A stretch of 37,213 nucleotides of DNA, from contig CAJTWA010000045.1 of the NCBI GenBank assembly GCA_910580195.1, positions 1 through 37,213 on the forward strand. The letters are read 5' to 3'. Below the pieces are notes generated by a model. It saw nothing but the letters and a program-made list of their open reading frames with translations, did no database searches and was not told the origin of the DNA. The stretch's first letter is position 1. Every line of letters begins with the position of its first letter. A program made the position numbers and the translations under genes. Shown here in pieces: positions 7,110 through 15,283 of this stretch. The stretch is from an uncultured Lachnospiraceae bacterium. Lineage in GTDB: Bacteria; Bacillota; Clostridia; Lachnospirales; Lachnospiraceae.

Positions 7110-7138
7110 AGTATAGCCGAAAGATGGGCTTGCAACAA
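7110..7138 (-). promoter_or_regulatory. Sigma-A promoter of the deacetylase gene
   Basis: On the minus strand TTGTTG (7133-7138), 17-bp spacer, TATACT (7110-7115), about 40 bp ahead of the start codon. Confidence 0.6.
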
Positions 7139-7313
7139 GGGGTTAAGAATTTTTTAAGAAAAAGGAAACATAAGGATGGCATTGGGGGAGGGGAAATGCC
7201 GAAGGATGCTGTGGGGGAAGGGTGTAACGGCAGAGGGCATCTGCTGCTTCATCCCTAATTAGAAAAGGTTGTACGGCTATAAAATGTTAAAGTTGGTGGG
7301 GTTCTTATTAAAT

Positions 7314-7361
7314 AAAAGCCCCTTTGGGCAGGATGCGCATGTACTGCCTAAAAGGGCTTTT
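7314..7361. terminator. Long hairpin between deacetylase and LRR genes
   Basis: AAAAGCCC and GGGCTTTT form the outer stem, GGCAG/CTGCC the inner one, with T-rich tails on both strands. No gene on either strand obviously needs it, since the flanking genes diverge; it may end a short unannotated transcript or simply insulate the two promoters. Confidence 0.55.
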
Positions 7362-7433
7362 CTTGTGCTGCATGGTAGGTGTGTTGCAAGTAGTAGAAAA
7401 GTACTGAAAATAGGAAATATGGACTATTTTTTA

Positions 7434-7462
7434 TTGCATTTGCAAAAACCGTATGCTATATT
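7434..7462 (+). promoter_or_regulatory. Sigma-A promoter of the LRR surface protein gene
   Basis: TTGCAT (7434-7439), 17-bp spacer, TATATT (7457-7462). Transcription would begin near 7469, giving a leader of about 110 nt. Confidence 0.6.
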
Positions 7463-7465
7463 AAT

Positions 7466-7520
7466 AAGTAACTGGAAAGCCTTGCCAGTTACTTGCGCGG
7501 AAGATGCCGCAAGTCTGGTG
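7466..7520 (+). promoter_or_regulatory. Structured 5' leader of the LRR gene
   Basis: A perfect 10-bp hairpin AAGTAACTGG/CCAGTTACTT (7466-7494) sits at the predicted 5' end of the mRNA, followed by a second stem ACTTGCG/CGCAAGT. It could be an mRNA-stabilising hairpin or part of a regulatory RNA. It does not match a riboswitch consensus I know. Confidence 0.4.
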
Positions 7521-7578
7521 GGCAGCGTGGCTCGTGTATAAAACATCATTTTACAGCATCTTCAGAGTAGGAGGGAAT

Positions 7579-10500
7579 ATGAAGAAAAATAAGGAAAAAA
7601 TGATTGCTCTTGGAATGTGTGCAGTTCTTATTGCCAGTTCCCTAAATTTAGGGGGAGCATATGGCAATGCTTTTCAAGTGCAAGCGGCGGAACTGGGGTT
7701 ATCAGAAGAAGCGTCAGAGGAATCAGAAAATGCAAAAGCAATAGAAGCATCTCAGAAACCAGAAAATGGGGAAATGGCTGAACTGACTGAAAAATCAGGG
7801 GATACGCAACTGCCCAAACCGCAATCACAGCCTACAGCACAAGAGGGGGAGCCAGAAGAACCTGAAGATGCAATGCCGGAAGGGGCATCCCAATTACAAG
7901 AGGTTGCTGCGCCAGAAGAACTGTCTGGGAATTCAGATGGGGTGGAGCAGGAGGATATTTCTCAGGTATTGGAAGATGCAGCGGCAAATGGAAATTCACA
8001 ATTATTAGAAAATGAAACAGCGGGGGAACCGGCAGGGGAAGAATTGTTGGAATCCGAAGGAATGGCACAGGATGGTTTTTTGGCGCCGGCAGGGCTTGAA
8101 ACTAAGGATGGAATAGAGCCGTTTGCAGAAACAGATGGGAGCATAGCCATTGATGAAACAAATTTTCCGGATGCATATTTTAGGGAATATTTGCTGGGGA
8201 CGTTGTCTGGTTATGAATCTGTGGGTATTGATGCAGATGGGGATGGGATGCTTTCTGCAGAGGAAAGAAATCAGGTAACTTCTATTTCTATTGAAGGGAA
8301 ACCAATCAGGGATTTTACAGGGATTTCCTATTTCCCAAATTTGGAAGGTTTTCGTGCAACAGAATGTTTGGTTAGTTCCGTGGATTTTTCAGGCAATGCG
8401 GAGCTTAAGAATGTTTATCTATATAACAACCAAAAGCTGGTTTCTGTAGATTTGTCAGGCAATGCAAAACTGACGTATATTTCTTTAAATAGTAATGAGA
8501 AAATGGAACATGTTAAGTTGTCTGGATGCAGCCAGCTTACATATTTATCTTTGTATGGGGGAGCGCTTTCAGGTTTGGATTTAAGCGGATGTAGCCAATT
8601 GGAATTCTTAGATTGTGGGAGTAATCAGCTAGGTGCATTAGACTTAAGCCCTGTTACGCAGTTAAAATCATTGGATGTTTCTTCTAATCAATTGGAGATA
8701 CTAGATTTAAGCTCTTTTGAACAGTTACAATCATTAGATGTTTATAATAATCAATTGAAGACACTAGATTTAAGCTCTGTTGGACAGTTAGAATCATTAG
8801 ATGTTTCTTCCAATCAATTGGAAACATTAGAGTTACAATATAACCAAAAGCTGGTGCGTTTGGAATGTAGCCAGAACCGATTGAAAAAGCTGGACATTGC
8901 AGGCCTGCCGTCCTTGGAGAACCTGTATTGTCCCAATAACAAGCTTGTGGAATTGAATGTAAGGGATAATTTAAATTTGTCAAATATCGTCTGTTACAAT
9001 AATCCATTAAGAAGTTTGGACATTTCTCAAAATCTTAAATTGGAAAGCCTGAATATTGATAATACTTACATTACGGCATTAGATACCTCTGAGAATGAAT
9101 TATTGCGATTGAACAGTTTTGGCTGGTCTACAGCACAGATTACCAGTGTTGCGGAGCGGTTAGAAGATGGCAGGTGGCTGCTTGATTTATCCTCTCAGGA
9201 GGGATTCCAGCCGGATAAGTTGTTACTGGAAGAATCCGACGTATCTGGAGCGGTAGGCATAACGGAACAGGGGATTGTCTGGGAAGAGAATCCGGCTCAA
9301 AATGGGAATGTAAATATTAGTGTCAATTATGATTTGTCGAATGGCGGTTATCTGGACGGCAAAGTCATAAGGTGTAATTATACCCTGCTAATGCTCCCGG
9401 AAGGATATGATAAAACGTATGTGGACTTGACGGCAGATAATTTTCCGGATGAGGCGTTTAGGAATTTTCTGAAAGAGAATTATGACCAGGATAATGATGG
9501 ACAGTTCCAGCCAGGGATGGTTTCAAATTTAGGAATTTATGAAATAGAAAACCTGACAGATTTGGCTGGGCTTGAGTATTTTAAGGCATTAACAAATTTA
9601 ACTGTATCTGGAAGTCCAAGTTTGTCAAAATTAGATGTCAGCAAAAATGAGCAGCTAACATATTTATATCTTGATAGGACTTCCATCCATTCCTTGGATT
9701 TACGAAGTAACCCCAATATGTCGGAATTGTACGGTGATTTGCAGCTGACTTCCCTTTATGTGGCGGAAGATAACATAGGGTTTTCCTATTATAGCGGTAC
9801 GTCAATTACGGCAACTGCAATTGAAGAGAACGGCCGCTTTGTCCTTGATATGTCGGAATATGGCGGGTTAGATATGAACCGTATCATAAGGCTTTCGGGT
9901 GGCGAGGCAGATGGGGATAAAATATATTGGGATGCCGAGGATGAGATTCCGATGGTTTTGTCGTATGAATTTATTTTGCGCGTCGATTATGAGGAGGGCG
10001 TGGAATATTCTGGGAATGATGTTCTAAGAGTTATGGTTTCCCTGACAAACAATGCTCCAGAGATGCCAGAGGGAAAAGAGATTGCCCTTACAGAAGAAAA
10101 CTTTCCTTCCACGGCATTATTGGAGTATTTGAAGGAGTGGTATAATGATAATGGCAAAGTGAATACAGCCAATGTGACAGATATTTCTTTGGGAGGGGCA
10201 GAAATTACTTCGCTGGAAGGGATTGAGAAATTAAATTGCCTTCAAACTCTTAGTATTTGGAATACCCCTTTGCGTAGTTTGAATTTGTCATCGAATACAG
10301 TATTGACGAGTTTGAGCGTTACAGAAAGTTCCTTAACGGATATTCATATAGATGGATGCCCGTATTTGGAATATGTTAGTTTCAGCGGAAATTCATTGAC
10401 CAGTTTAGATGTCAGCCAAAATAAAATTTTGCGTACTTTGAATGTATGGGGAAATTCATTAATAAATTTAGATGTTAGCCAAAATAAGAATCTGAAAGAT

Positions 10501-12750
10501 TTAAATGTAAATGAAAATGCGATTAAAAGTTTAGACTTATCATGTAATTCTAATTTACAGGTTCTTAGCTGCTCCTATAATCCTGCCATGGCAAGCTTGA
10601 ATTTTCCGGCACAGAAAGGGAAAATGTCTGAACTTCATGTTTTGGGATGCAGTATTCAAAATCTGCAAATTGAAAATATGCCCAATCTTACAGTATTGGA
10701 AATTGATTCTAATGGGGGCAAGATAGGAGAAGTGGATTTAGCTGGAAACATAAAGCTGAAGTCTATCAGGGCTTACGATATTTCTGTAAAAGCAGATTGG
10801 CCTAAAATGGCGGATTTGGAATGGATTGAAATGCAAAACATGCAAATGCCGCAACCGGTTCCAAGGCCTGTTCCGGGTACTATAGAATCCTCTACTGTAG
10901 ATGAATCAAATTCTGATATTCTGCTGGAAGAGATGGATTTAAGCAATGCTGCAAATTTACAGTATTGCCATGTAAGGATGGATTCTTTAGGTACATTGGA
11001 TGTCCATGGCGGTACAAATTTGCAAGATTTAAGCGTAGGGGGCGGAAGACTGCAAATGCTCAATATTGCAGGCTGTGTAGCCCTAGTTAACCTAGATTGT
11101 TCTTATAATCACTTACAGACACTGGACATCAGCAGTTGCACCGCTTTGAAATCCCTGAATTGTTCTAGGAATGAATTGCAAGTGTTGGATATCAGAAACA
11201 ATGGGGCGCTCCAGAACCTTTATTGTCACGGAAATAACCTGTCTACAATAGATACTTCACAAAATGCAGCCTTAAAATGGTTTGAGTGTTCAGGCAACCC
11301 AATTGTATCATTGGATTTGTCTAACAATAAGGCAATGCTTTCCACTTTATATTGTAATAATGCTTCTTTAACCAGCTTGGATGTTGGGGAAAATATGGCA
11401 TTGGAAAGTGTATCTTTGGGAAACCAAGTATTTAAGGTATCAGAAAGCGATTTACAACAAGAAACCAATGTGGCAAAAGCAGCATCCTCTTCCGCAGTGC
11501 AGCCAAGCATAACGCAGAATCTCCGGGCTGCGGGCACAGGCAAGTATATCCTGCGCTTAGACCAGTATGGGAATTTTGACCCAAGTAAAGTGAAAAACCT
11601 TACCAGTGGCACAGCCGTTGCAAATGGAATCATGTGGGAAAGTAAAGATGCTGTCCCAGATGTAGTTCAGTATGACTATGATATTTCTAACCAGTACAAA
11701 CTGGATAGTAAGGTTATGCCAGTTCAAATTGTATTTAACGAAGGAGAGTACGGCCAGCCAGACGGAACTATCACCGGAGAGTACGGCCAGCCAGATGGAA
11801 CTATCACCGGAGAGTACGGCCAGCCAGACGGAACTATCACCGGAGAGTACGGCCGTCCAAACGGAATTATCCCCATACAAAAGCCAAGTAAATCTCTTTC
11901 TACCTGCACCATTACCTTTAACACAAAATCTTCTTCTTACACCGGAAGAACCCAAACACCTAAGGTTGTGGTAAAAGATAGAGGCTACACCCTTAAGCCC
12001 GGCACGGACTACATCCTTAACTACAAAAACAATATAAATGCAGGAAATGCATCCATAATCCTCAAAGGCACAGGCAACTACACTGGGGACGTTAGGAAAA
12101 ACTTCACCATAAAGAAAGCCCAGCAGAAAATCCGCTGCACCAAGTCTTTCCAGAAGACCTACGGCAGCAAAGCCTTCCCCCTAAAGGCCAAAAGGGCGTC
12201 CGGGAACGGCAGGCTTTCCTATTCCACTTCCGATAAAAGAGTTGCCACAGTAAGCAAAAACGGGAAGGTAACCCTCAAAGGAGCAGGAATTGCCACCATA
12301 ACCATAAAAGCAGCCGCAACCAAAAACTACAAAGCAGCCTCCGTAAAGGTTAAGGTTACCGTAAAGCCGGCAAAAGTTGCAGTAACCTCCTTAAAAACCA
12401 TGAAAGGGAAAAAATTGTCCGTAAAATGGAAAAAAGCCCCCAATGCCACAGGCTATGAAATCCAGTACAGCACAGACAAGAAATTTAAAAAAGGAGTAAA
12501 ACAAATAAAGATTGCCAAGGGCAAAGCAACCTCCTGCACCCTCAAAAAGCTAAAGGACAACAAGAAATACTATGTCCGCATCCGCGCTTACAAGGCTGTG
12601 AAAGTAAAAGGAAAGAAACAAACCCTGAAAGGCGCATGGGGAACCGTCCGGGGGAGCAAGAAAATTGGGACAATAGGTGAAAGCAGCGAAATCAAGAAAA
12701 GTAACCAACAGAATAAAATTATCCAGCAAATGGAAAACAGGAGCAAATAA
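7579..12750 (+). CDS. Giant secreted leucine-rich repeat surface protein with EF-hand-like, Ig-like and FN3 domains
   Basis: A 1723-residue secreted protein, probably for adhesion or glycan/protein contact at the cell surface; no enzyme domain is visible. ATG 7579 follows AGGAGGG and opens a signal peptide (MKKNKEKMIALGMCAVLIAS ... VQA/A near residue 37). Residues ~38-180 are acidic and disordered. Three modules follow, near 190, 614 and 834, each opening with a NFPD/NFPS-type helix and, in the first two, a calcium-loop-like DADGDGMLSAEE or NYDQDNDGQF. Each carries LRRs of the LxxLDVSxNxL type, running to about 1290. Then come four 11-residue repeats (~1390-1433), an MBG-like domain (~1440-1515), an Ig-like domain (~1515-1595) and a fibronectin type III domain (~1600-1700). 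No LPXTG or SLH motif is present, so the wall attachment is unclear. Confidence 0.9.
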   Translation: MKKNKEKMIALGMCAVLIASSLNLGGAYGNAFQVQAAELGLSEEASEESENAKAIEASQKPENGEMAELTEKSGDTQLPKPQSQPTAQEGEPEEPEDAMPEGASQLQEVAAPEELSGNSDGVEQEDISQVLEDAAANGNSQLLENETAGEPAGEELLESEGMAQDGFLAPAGLETKDGIEPFAETDGSIAIDETNFPDAYFREYLLGTLSGYESVGIDADGDGMLSAEERNQVTSISIEGKPIRDFTGISYFPNLEGFRATECLVSSVDFSGNAELKNVYLYNNQKLVSVDLSGNAKLTYISLNSNEKMEHVKLSGCSQLTYLSLYGGALSGLDLSGCSQLEFLDCGSNQLGALDLSPVTQLKSLDVSSNQLEILDLSSFEQLQSLDVYNNQLKTLDLSSVGQLESLDVSSNQLETLELQYNQKLVRLECSQNRLKKLDIAGLPSLENLYCPNNKLVELNVRDNLNLSNIVCYNNPLRSLDISQNLKLESLNIDNTYITALDTSENELLRLNSFGWSTAQITSVAERLEDGRWLLDLSSQEGFQPDKLLLEESDVSGAVGITEQGIVWEENPAQNGNVNISVNYDLSNGGYLDGKVIRCNYTLLMLPEGYDKTYVDLTADNFPDEAFRNFLKENYDQDNDGQFQPGMVSNLGIYEIENLTDLAGLEYFKALTNLTVSGSPSLSKLDVSKNEQLTYLYLDRTSIHSLDLRSNPNMSELYGDLQLTSLYVAEDNIGFSYYSGTSITATAIEENGRFVLDMSEYGGLDMNRIIRLSGGEADGDKIYWDAEDEIPMVLSYEFILRVDYEEGVEYSGNDVLRVMVSLTNNAPEMPEGKEIALTEENFPSTALLEYLKEWYNDNGKVNTANVTDISLGGAEITSLEGIEKLNCLQTLSIWNTPLRSLNLSSNTVLTSLSVTESSLTDIHIDGCPYLEYVSFSGNSLTSLDVSQNKILRTLNVWGNSLINLDVSQNKNLKDLNVNENAIKSLDLSCNSNLQVLSCSYNPAMASLNFPAQKGKMSELHVLGCSIQNLQIENMPNLTVLEIDSNGGKIGEVDLAGNIKLKSIRAYDISVKADWPKMADLEWIEMQNMQMPQPVPRPVPGTIESSTVDESNSDILLEEMDLSNAANLQYCHVRMDSLGTLDVHGGTNLQDLSVGGGRLQMLNIAGCVALVNLDCSYNHLQTLDISSCTALKSLNCSRNELQVLDIRNNGALQNLYCHGNNLSTIDTSQNAALKWFECSGNPIVSLDLSNNKAMLSTLYCNNASLTSLDVGENMALESVSLGNQVFKVSESDLQQETNVAKAASSSAVQPSITQNLRAAGTGKYILRLDQYGNFDPSKVKNLTSGTAVANGIMWESKDAVPDVVQYDYDISNQYKLDSKVMPVQIVFNEGEYGQPDGTITGEYGQPDGTITGEYGQPDGTITGEYGRPNGIIPIQKPSKSLSTCTITFNTKSSSYTGRTQTPKVVVKDRGYTLKPGTDYILNYKNNINAGNASIILKGTGNYTGDVRKNFTIKKAQQKIRCTKSFQKTYGSKAFPLKAKRASGNGRLSYSTSDKRVATVSKNGKVTLKGAGIATITIKAAATKNYKAASVKVKVTVKPAKVAVTSLKTMKGKKLSVKWKKAPNATGYEIQYSTDKKFKKGVKQIKIAKGKATSCTLKKLKDNKKYYVRIRAYKAVKVKGKKQTLKGAWGTVRGSKKIGTIGESSEIKKSNQQNKIIQQMENRSK
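11746..11877 (+). repeat. In-frame 33-bp tandem repeat (four units)
   Basis: Units begin at 11746, 11779, 11812 and 11845 and encode EYGQPDGTITG three times, then EYGRPNGIIPI. The first three units are almost identical at DNA level, suggesting recent expansion. Unit changes would alter stalk length without breaking the frame. Confidence 0.95.
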
Positions 12751-12779
12751 ATAATGCTTTCTAATCAAAAAGGCTCCCA

Positions 12780-12805
12780 CTCCCATCACTATAAAGTGAT
12801 GGGAG
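12780..12805. terminator. Perfect 11-bp hairpin after the LRR gene
   Basis: CTCCCATCACT (12780-12790), loop ATAA, AGTGATGGGAG (12795-12805). There is no T-run, so termination may rely on the next hairpin. Confidence 0.45.
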
Positions 12806-12841
12806 AAATGGAAGGATAATTAACAGACGAAGAATACAGCC

Positions 12842-12877
12842 AATCCCCAGACTGCGAATTGCTGCAGCCTGGGGATT
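12842..12877 (+). terminator. Second hairpin after the LRR gene
   Basis: AATCCCCAG (12842-12850) pairs with CTGGGGATT (12869-12877), with inner TGC/GCA pairing, followed by CCTGCTGTTTT. Probable terminator of the LRR transcript; it lies directly before the PIN remnant. Confidence 0.5.
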
Positions 12878-12889
12878 CCTGCTGTTTTA

Positions 12890-13021
12890 TGCGCAATTGA
12901 TATTTATGCGTCTATTTCCCTTGGCTTTGTAGATTGCTTGCTGATAGCATACCATAAAATCAATTCCGAACAAGTCTTTACATTCGATAAAAAGCTGGAC
13001 AAATATCTTAACAAAGAATAA
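12890..13021 (+). pseudogene. 3' remnant of a PIN-domain toxin (VapC-like)
   Basis: The + frame read from 12890 gives CAIDIYASISLGFVDCLLIA, then YHKINSEQVFTFDKKLDKY and a stop at 13019-13021. The FVDCLLIAYH and VFTFDKKL segments are the third and fourth acidic motifs of PIN-domain ribonucleases. The first half with its catalytic Asp and the Glu motif, any start codon and any antitoxin gene are absent. It is thus a decayed toxin lying between the LRR terminators and the tcdA promoter. The fragment differs from both other PIN sequences in the window, so it comes from a third toxin locus. Confidence 0.7.
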
Positions 13022-13024
13022 ATC

Positions 13025-13053
13025 TTGTATATTTTCCCCTAAACGTGTAAAAT
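13025..13053 (+). promoter_or_regulatory. Sigma-A promoter ahead of tcdA
   Basis: TTGTAT (13025-13030), 17-bp spacer, TAAAAT (13048-13053). It begins immediately after the stop of the PIN remnant and leaves a ~170-nt leader before tcdA. Confidence 0.5.
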
Positions 13054-13229
13054 AAAAAGGAAATGTTTTCGAAATAACTACCATCACCCCAAAGCTCCAT
13101 CCCAGCAGGGAAACCAGAAACATTCCATTGCCCTGCCCAGCCAAGGCCTTACGCCTCTGGCTGCAAGGAGCCCATTTGATTTTATCAGGCAAAGGAACAC
13201 AATACGAATCTATCAGACAGAGGAAACCT

Positions 13230-13976
13230 ATGGACGAAAAATTTATCCGTACCGCCCTCCTGCTGGGGGAACACAGCCTAACCCGCCTAGCAGGGGCAAG
13301 GGTGGCAGTATTTGGCATTGGCGGCGTAGGCGGCCATGCGGCAGAAGCGCTGGCTAGGAGCGGCGTGGGAAAGCTGGACTTGGTTGACAAAGATACCGTC
13401 AGCATTTCCAACATCAACCGCCAAGCCATTGCCACCACCAAGACGGTAGGGCGGCTGAAAGCACAAGTGATGAAAGAGCGGATTTTAGAAATCAACCCAG
13501 AGGCGGAAGTCCGTGCATACAACTGCTTTTTCCTGCCGGAAACAGCGGGGGAGTTTGATTTTAAAGAATACGACTATGTAGTAGACGCGGTAGATACCGT
13601 GGCAGCCAAGATTGCGCTAGCAGTACAGGCGCAGCAGGCAGGAGTGCCTATCATTTCCAGCATGGGCGCAGGGAATAAGCTAGACCCCACCCAGTTTGAG
13701 GTGGCGGACATCTACCAGACCTCTGTCTGCCCGCTGGCCCGGGTAATGCGCCGGGAACTGAAAAAGCGGGGCATCGGGGGCTTGAAGGTGGTATACTCCA
13801 AGGAAGAGCCTATCCGGCCGCTGGCGCAGGAATTGGAAGCATCCGGCCGGATGGCGCCGGGCAGCGTTGCCTTCGTGCCCTCGGTGGCAGGGCTGATTAT
13901 GGCAGGGGAGGTAGTAAAGGACCTTTGTAAAACTCATTTACAAGATAGGGATACAGAAGCTTTTTGCCAAAGTTAG
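13230..13976 (+). CDS. tcdA: tRNA threonylcarbamoyladenosine dehydratase (TcdA/CsdL)
   Basis: ATP-dependent E1-like enzyme that cyclises t6A37 of ANN-decoding tRNAs to ct6A in the cytoplasm. The start at ATG 13230 (MDEKFIRTALLLGE) follows GAGG at seven bases and gives 248 residues, normal for the family. Visible are the nucleotide-binding loop GIGGVGGHAAEALARSGVG (residues ~30-48), DKDTVSISNINRQ (the E1 Arg/Asn motif), SSMGAGNKLDP and CPLARVMRRELKKRG. The last ~15 codons fall inside a 66-bp tandem repeat, so the C-terminus (KTHLQDRDTEAFCQS) has probably been remodelled relative to relatives. Confidence 0.92.
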   Translation: MDEKFIRTALLLGEHSLTRLAGARVAVFGIGGVGGHAAEALARSGVGKLDLVDKDTVSISNINRQAIATTKTVGRLKAQVMKERILEINPEAEVRAYNCFFLPETAGEFDFKEYDYVVDAVDTVAAKIALAVQAQQAGVPIISSMGAGNKLDPTQFEVADIYQTSVCPLARVMRRELKKRGIGGLKVVYSKEEPIRPLAQELEASGRMAPGSVAFVPSVAGLIMAGEVVKDLCKTHLQDRDTEAFCQS

Positions 13977-14110
13977 CGGGAATCTTATGTTTTGGCAAGT
14001 AAATTGCAAGATGGGACTAGGGAAATTTTTTGCCAAAATTAGCGGGAATTTTGTAATTTGGCAGGCGAACCGCAAGATGGGAATATGGGACTTTTTTGCA
14101 AAATATAGAT
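13930..14110. repeat. 66-bp tandem repeat beginning in the tcdA 3' end
   Basis: CAAGAT recurs at 13941, 14007 and 14073; GCCAA/GCAAA recurs at 13966, 14032 and 14098: a 66-bp period over about 2.7 copies. Each unit contains a TTGCCAAA/TTTGGCAA type stem, so it can fold as hairpins and may double as a terminator. Confidence 0.85.
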
Positions 14111-14236
14111 GGGGCATTGCTTTTGGGCAGGAGAATTTATCCATCCCGCAGGACCCGTAGGCAAGAGAGGGATGGCGGGCCATCTTCCTTTCCTATCCGC
14201 CATACTTTTAAGAACTTCACAAAAGGAGAAAGTTAC

Positions 14237-15283
14237 ATGAAATTCATTCATATAGCAGACGTACATTTAGGGGCAAAGCCCGAGAAAAACATGCCATGGG
14301 CCAAGGAACGGGAAGAACATAGCTGGCAGGCGTTTTCCGACGTTATCACCCGGGCAAAGGAAGAGCAGGTGCAGCTCCTTCTCGTTGCCGGGAACCTGTT
14401 TCACAGGCAGCCCCTAATCCGGGAACTGAAAGAGGTGAACCGGCAGTTTTCAAGGATTCCCCAGACCCAAGTGGTGCTGGTGGCAGGGAACCGGGATTAT
14501 TTACGGCAGAATTCCTGTTACAACACCTTCCGCTGGGGGGAAAACGTGCATTTTTTAAAAGAAGAAAAAATACGTTCCGTGGAGCTGGAAGGGCTGGGCG
14601 TCCGGGTCTATGGGCTAAGCTACTGGCGGAGGGAAATCCGGGAGCGGCTGTATGACAAGATTCCGGCGGCGAAAGATGATTTTAGCAACATCCTTCTGGC
14701 CCACGGGGGCGATGAAACCCACATCCCCTTTGATGCCAAGGAACTGGAGAAGCAGGGGTTTGCCTACGTGGCCCTGGGGCATATCCATAAGCCCATGCAG
14801 CTTGTGGAACACAAGGTTGTCATGGCCGGGGCATTGCAGCCGGTGGACTGCACGGAAACAGGGGAACATGGGTACTTTATCGGGGAACTTACGGAAAGCG
14901 GCTGCAAGGTGGAATTCTGCCCCTTGCATTACTGCGAATACGTTTCCCTAAACTTAAAGGTCAGCCAAGATACCACCGAGGAAAATCTGAAAAAAGTGCT
15001 GCAAGGCAGGATGGACCAGGCAAAGGAGTGCCAGCTTTTTAAAATCATCCTCACAGGCTCCTGCTCCTTAGATACGCCTATTGACACGGAGGAGCTTGCC
15101 CGGATGGAGCGGGTGGTGCAGGTAGTGGACCGGTGCCATCCCGATTATGATTTTGAAAAGTTAAAGCTTAAGCACCAGAACCAGATTTTAGGGCGTTACA
15201 TTGAGGCATTGGAAAAAATGCCCCAGACGGAAATTACAAAAAAAGCCTTATATTATGGCGTGGAGGCAATGTTAGCGGAATGA
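14237..15283 (+). CDS. sbcD: SbcD/Mre11-like metallophosphoesterase with altered active site
   Basis: Family of the nuclease subunit of the SbcCD (Mre11-Rad50) DNA end-processing complex. ATG 14237 with AAGGAG at eight bases gives 348 residues; the in-frame extension upstream lies in noncoding DNA. Motif I (DVHLG, Asp8 and His10), the LAHGG motif and GHIHKP are intact. Two positions deviate: motif II is AGNLFHRQP with Asn53 where the family has Asp (GDLFH), and motif III is GNRDY with Arg86 where His is expected (GNHDY). These are the metal-bridging Asp and the catalytic His, so nuclease activity may be weak or lost. The gene overlaps its ATPase partner by four bases (ATGA). Confidence 0.88.
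   Translation: MKFIHIADVHLGAKPEKNMPWAKEREEHSWQAFSDVITRAKEEQVQLLLVAGNLFHRQPLIRELKEVNRQFSRIPQTQVVLVAGNRDYLRQNSCYNTFRWGENVHFLKEEKIRSVELEGLGVRVYGLSYWRREIRERLYDKIPAAKDDFSNILLAHGGDETHIPFDAKELEKQGFAYVALGHIHKPMQLVEHKVVMAGALQPVDCTETGEHGYFIGELTESGCKVEFCPLHYCEYVSLNLKVSQDTTEENLKKVLQGRMDQAKECQLFKIILTGSCSLDTPIDTEELARMERVVQVVDRCHPDYDFEKLKLKHQNQILGRYIEALEKMPQTEITKKALYYGVEAMLAE

Noticed and set aside
7466..7560. c-di-GMP or other riboswitch before the LRR gene
   Set aside because: I looked for conserved cores of the common classes and did not find a match; only simple hairpins are visible.
12887..13522. 211-residue minus-strand frame opposite tcdA
   Set aside because: It is antisense to tcdA and to the PIN remnant, with no start signal or recognisable domain.
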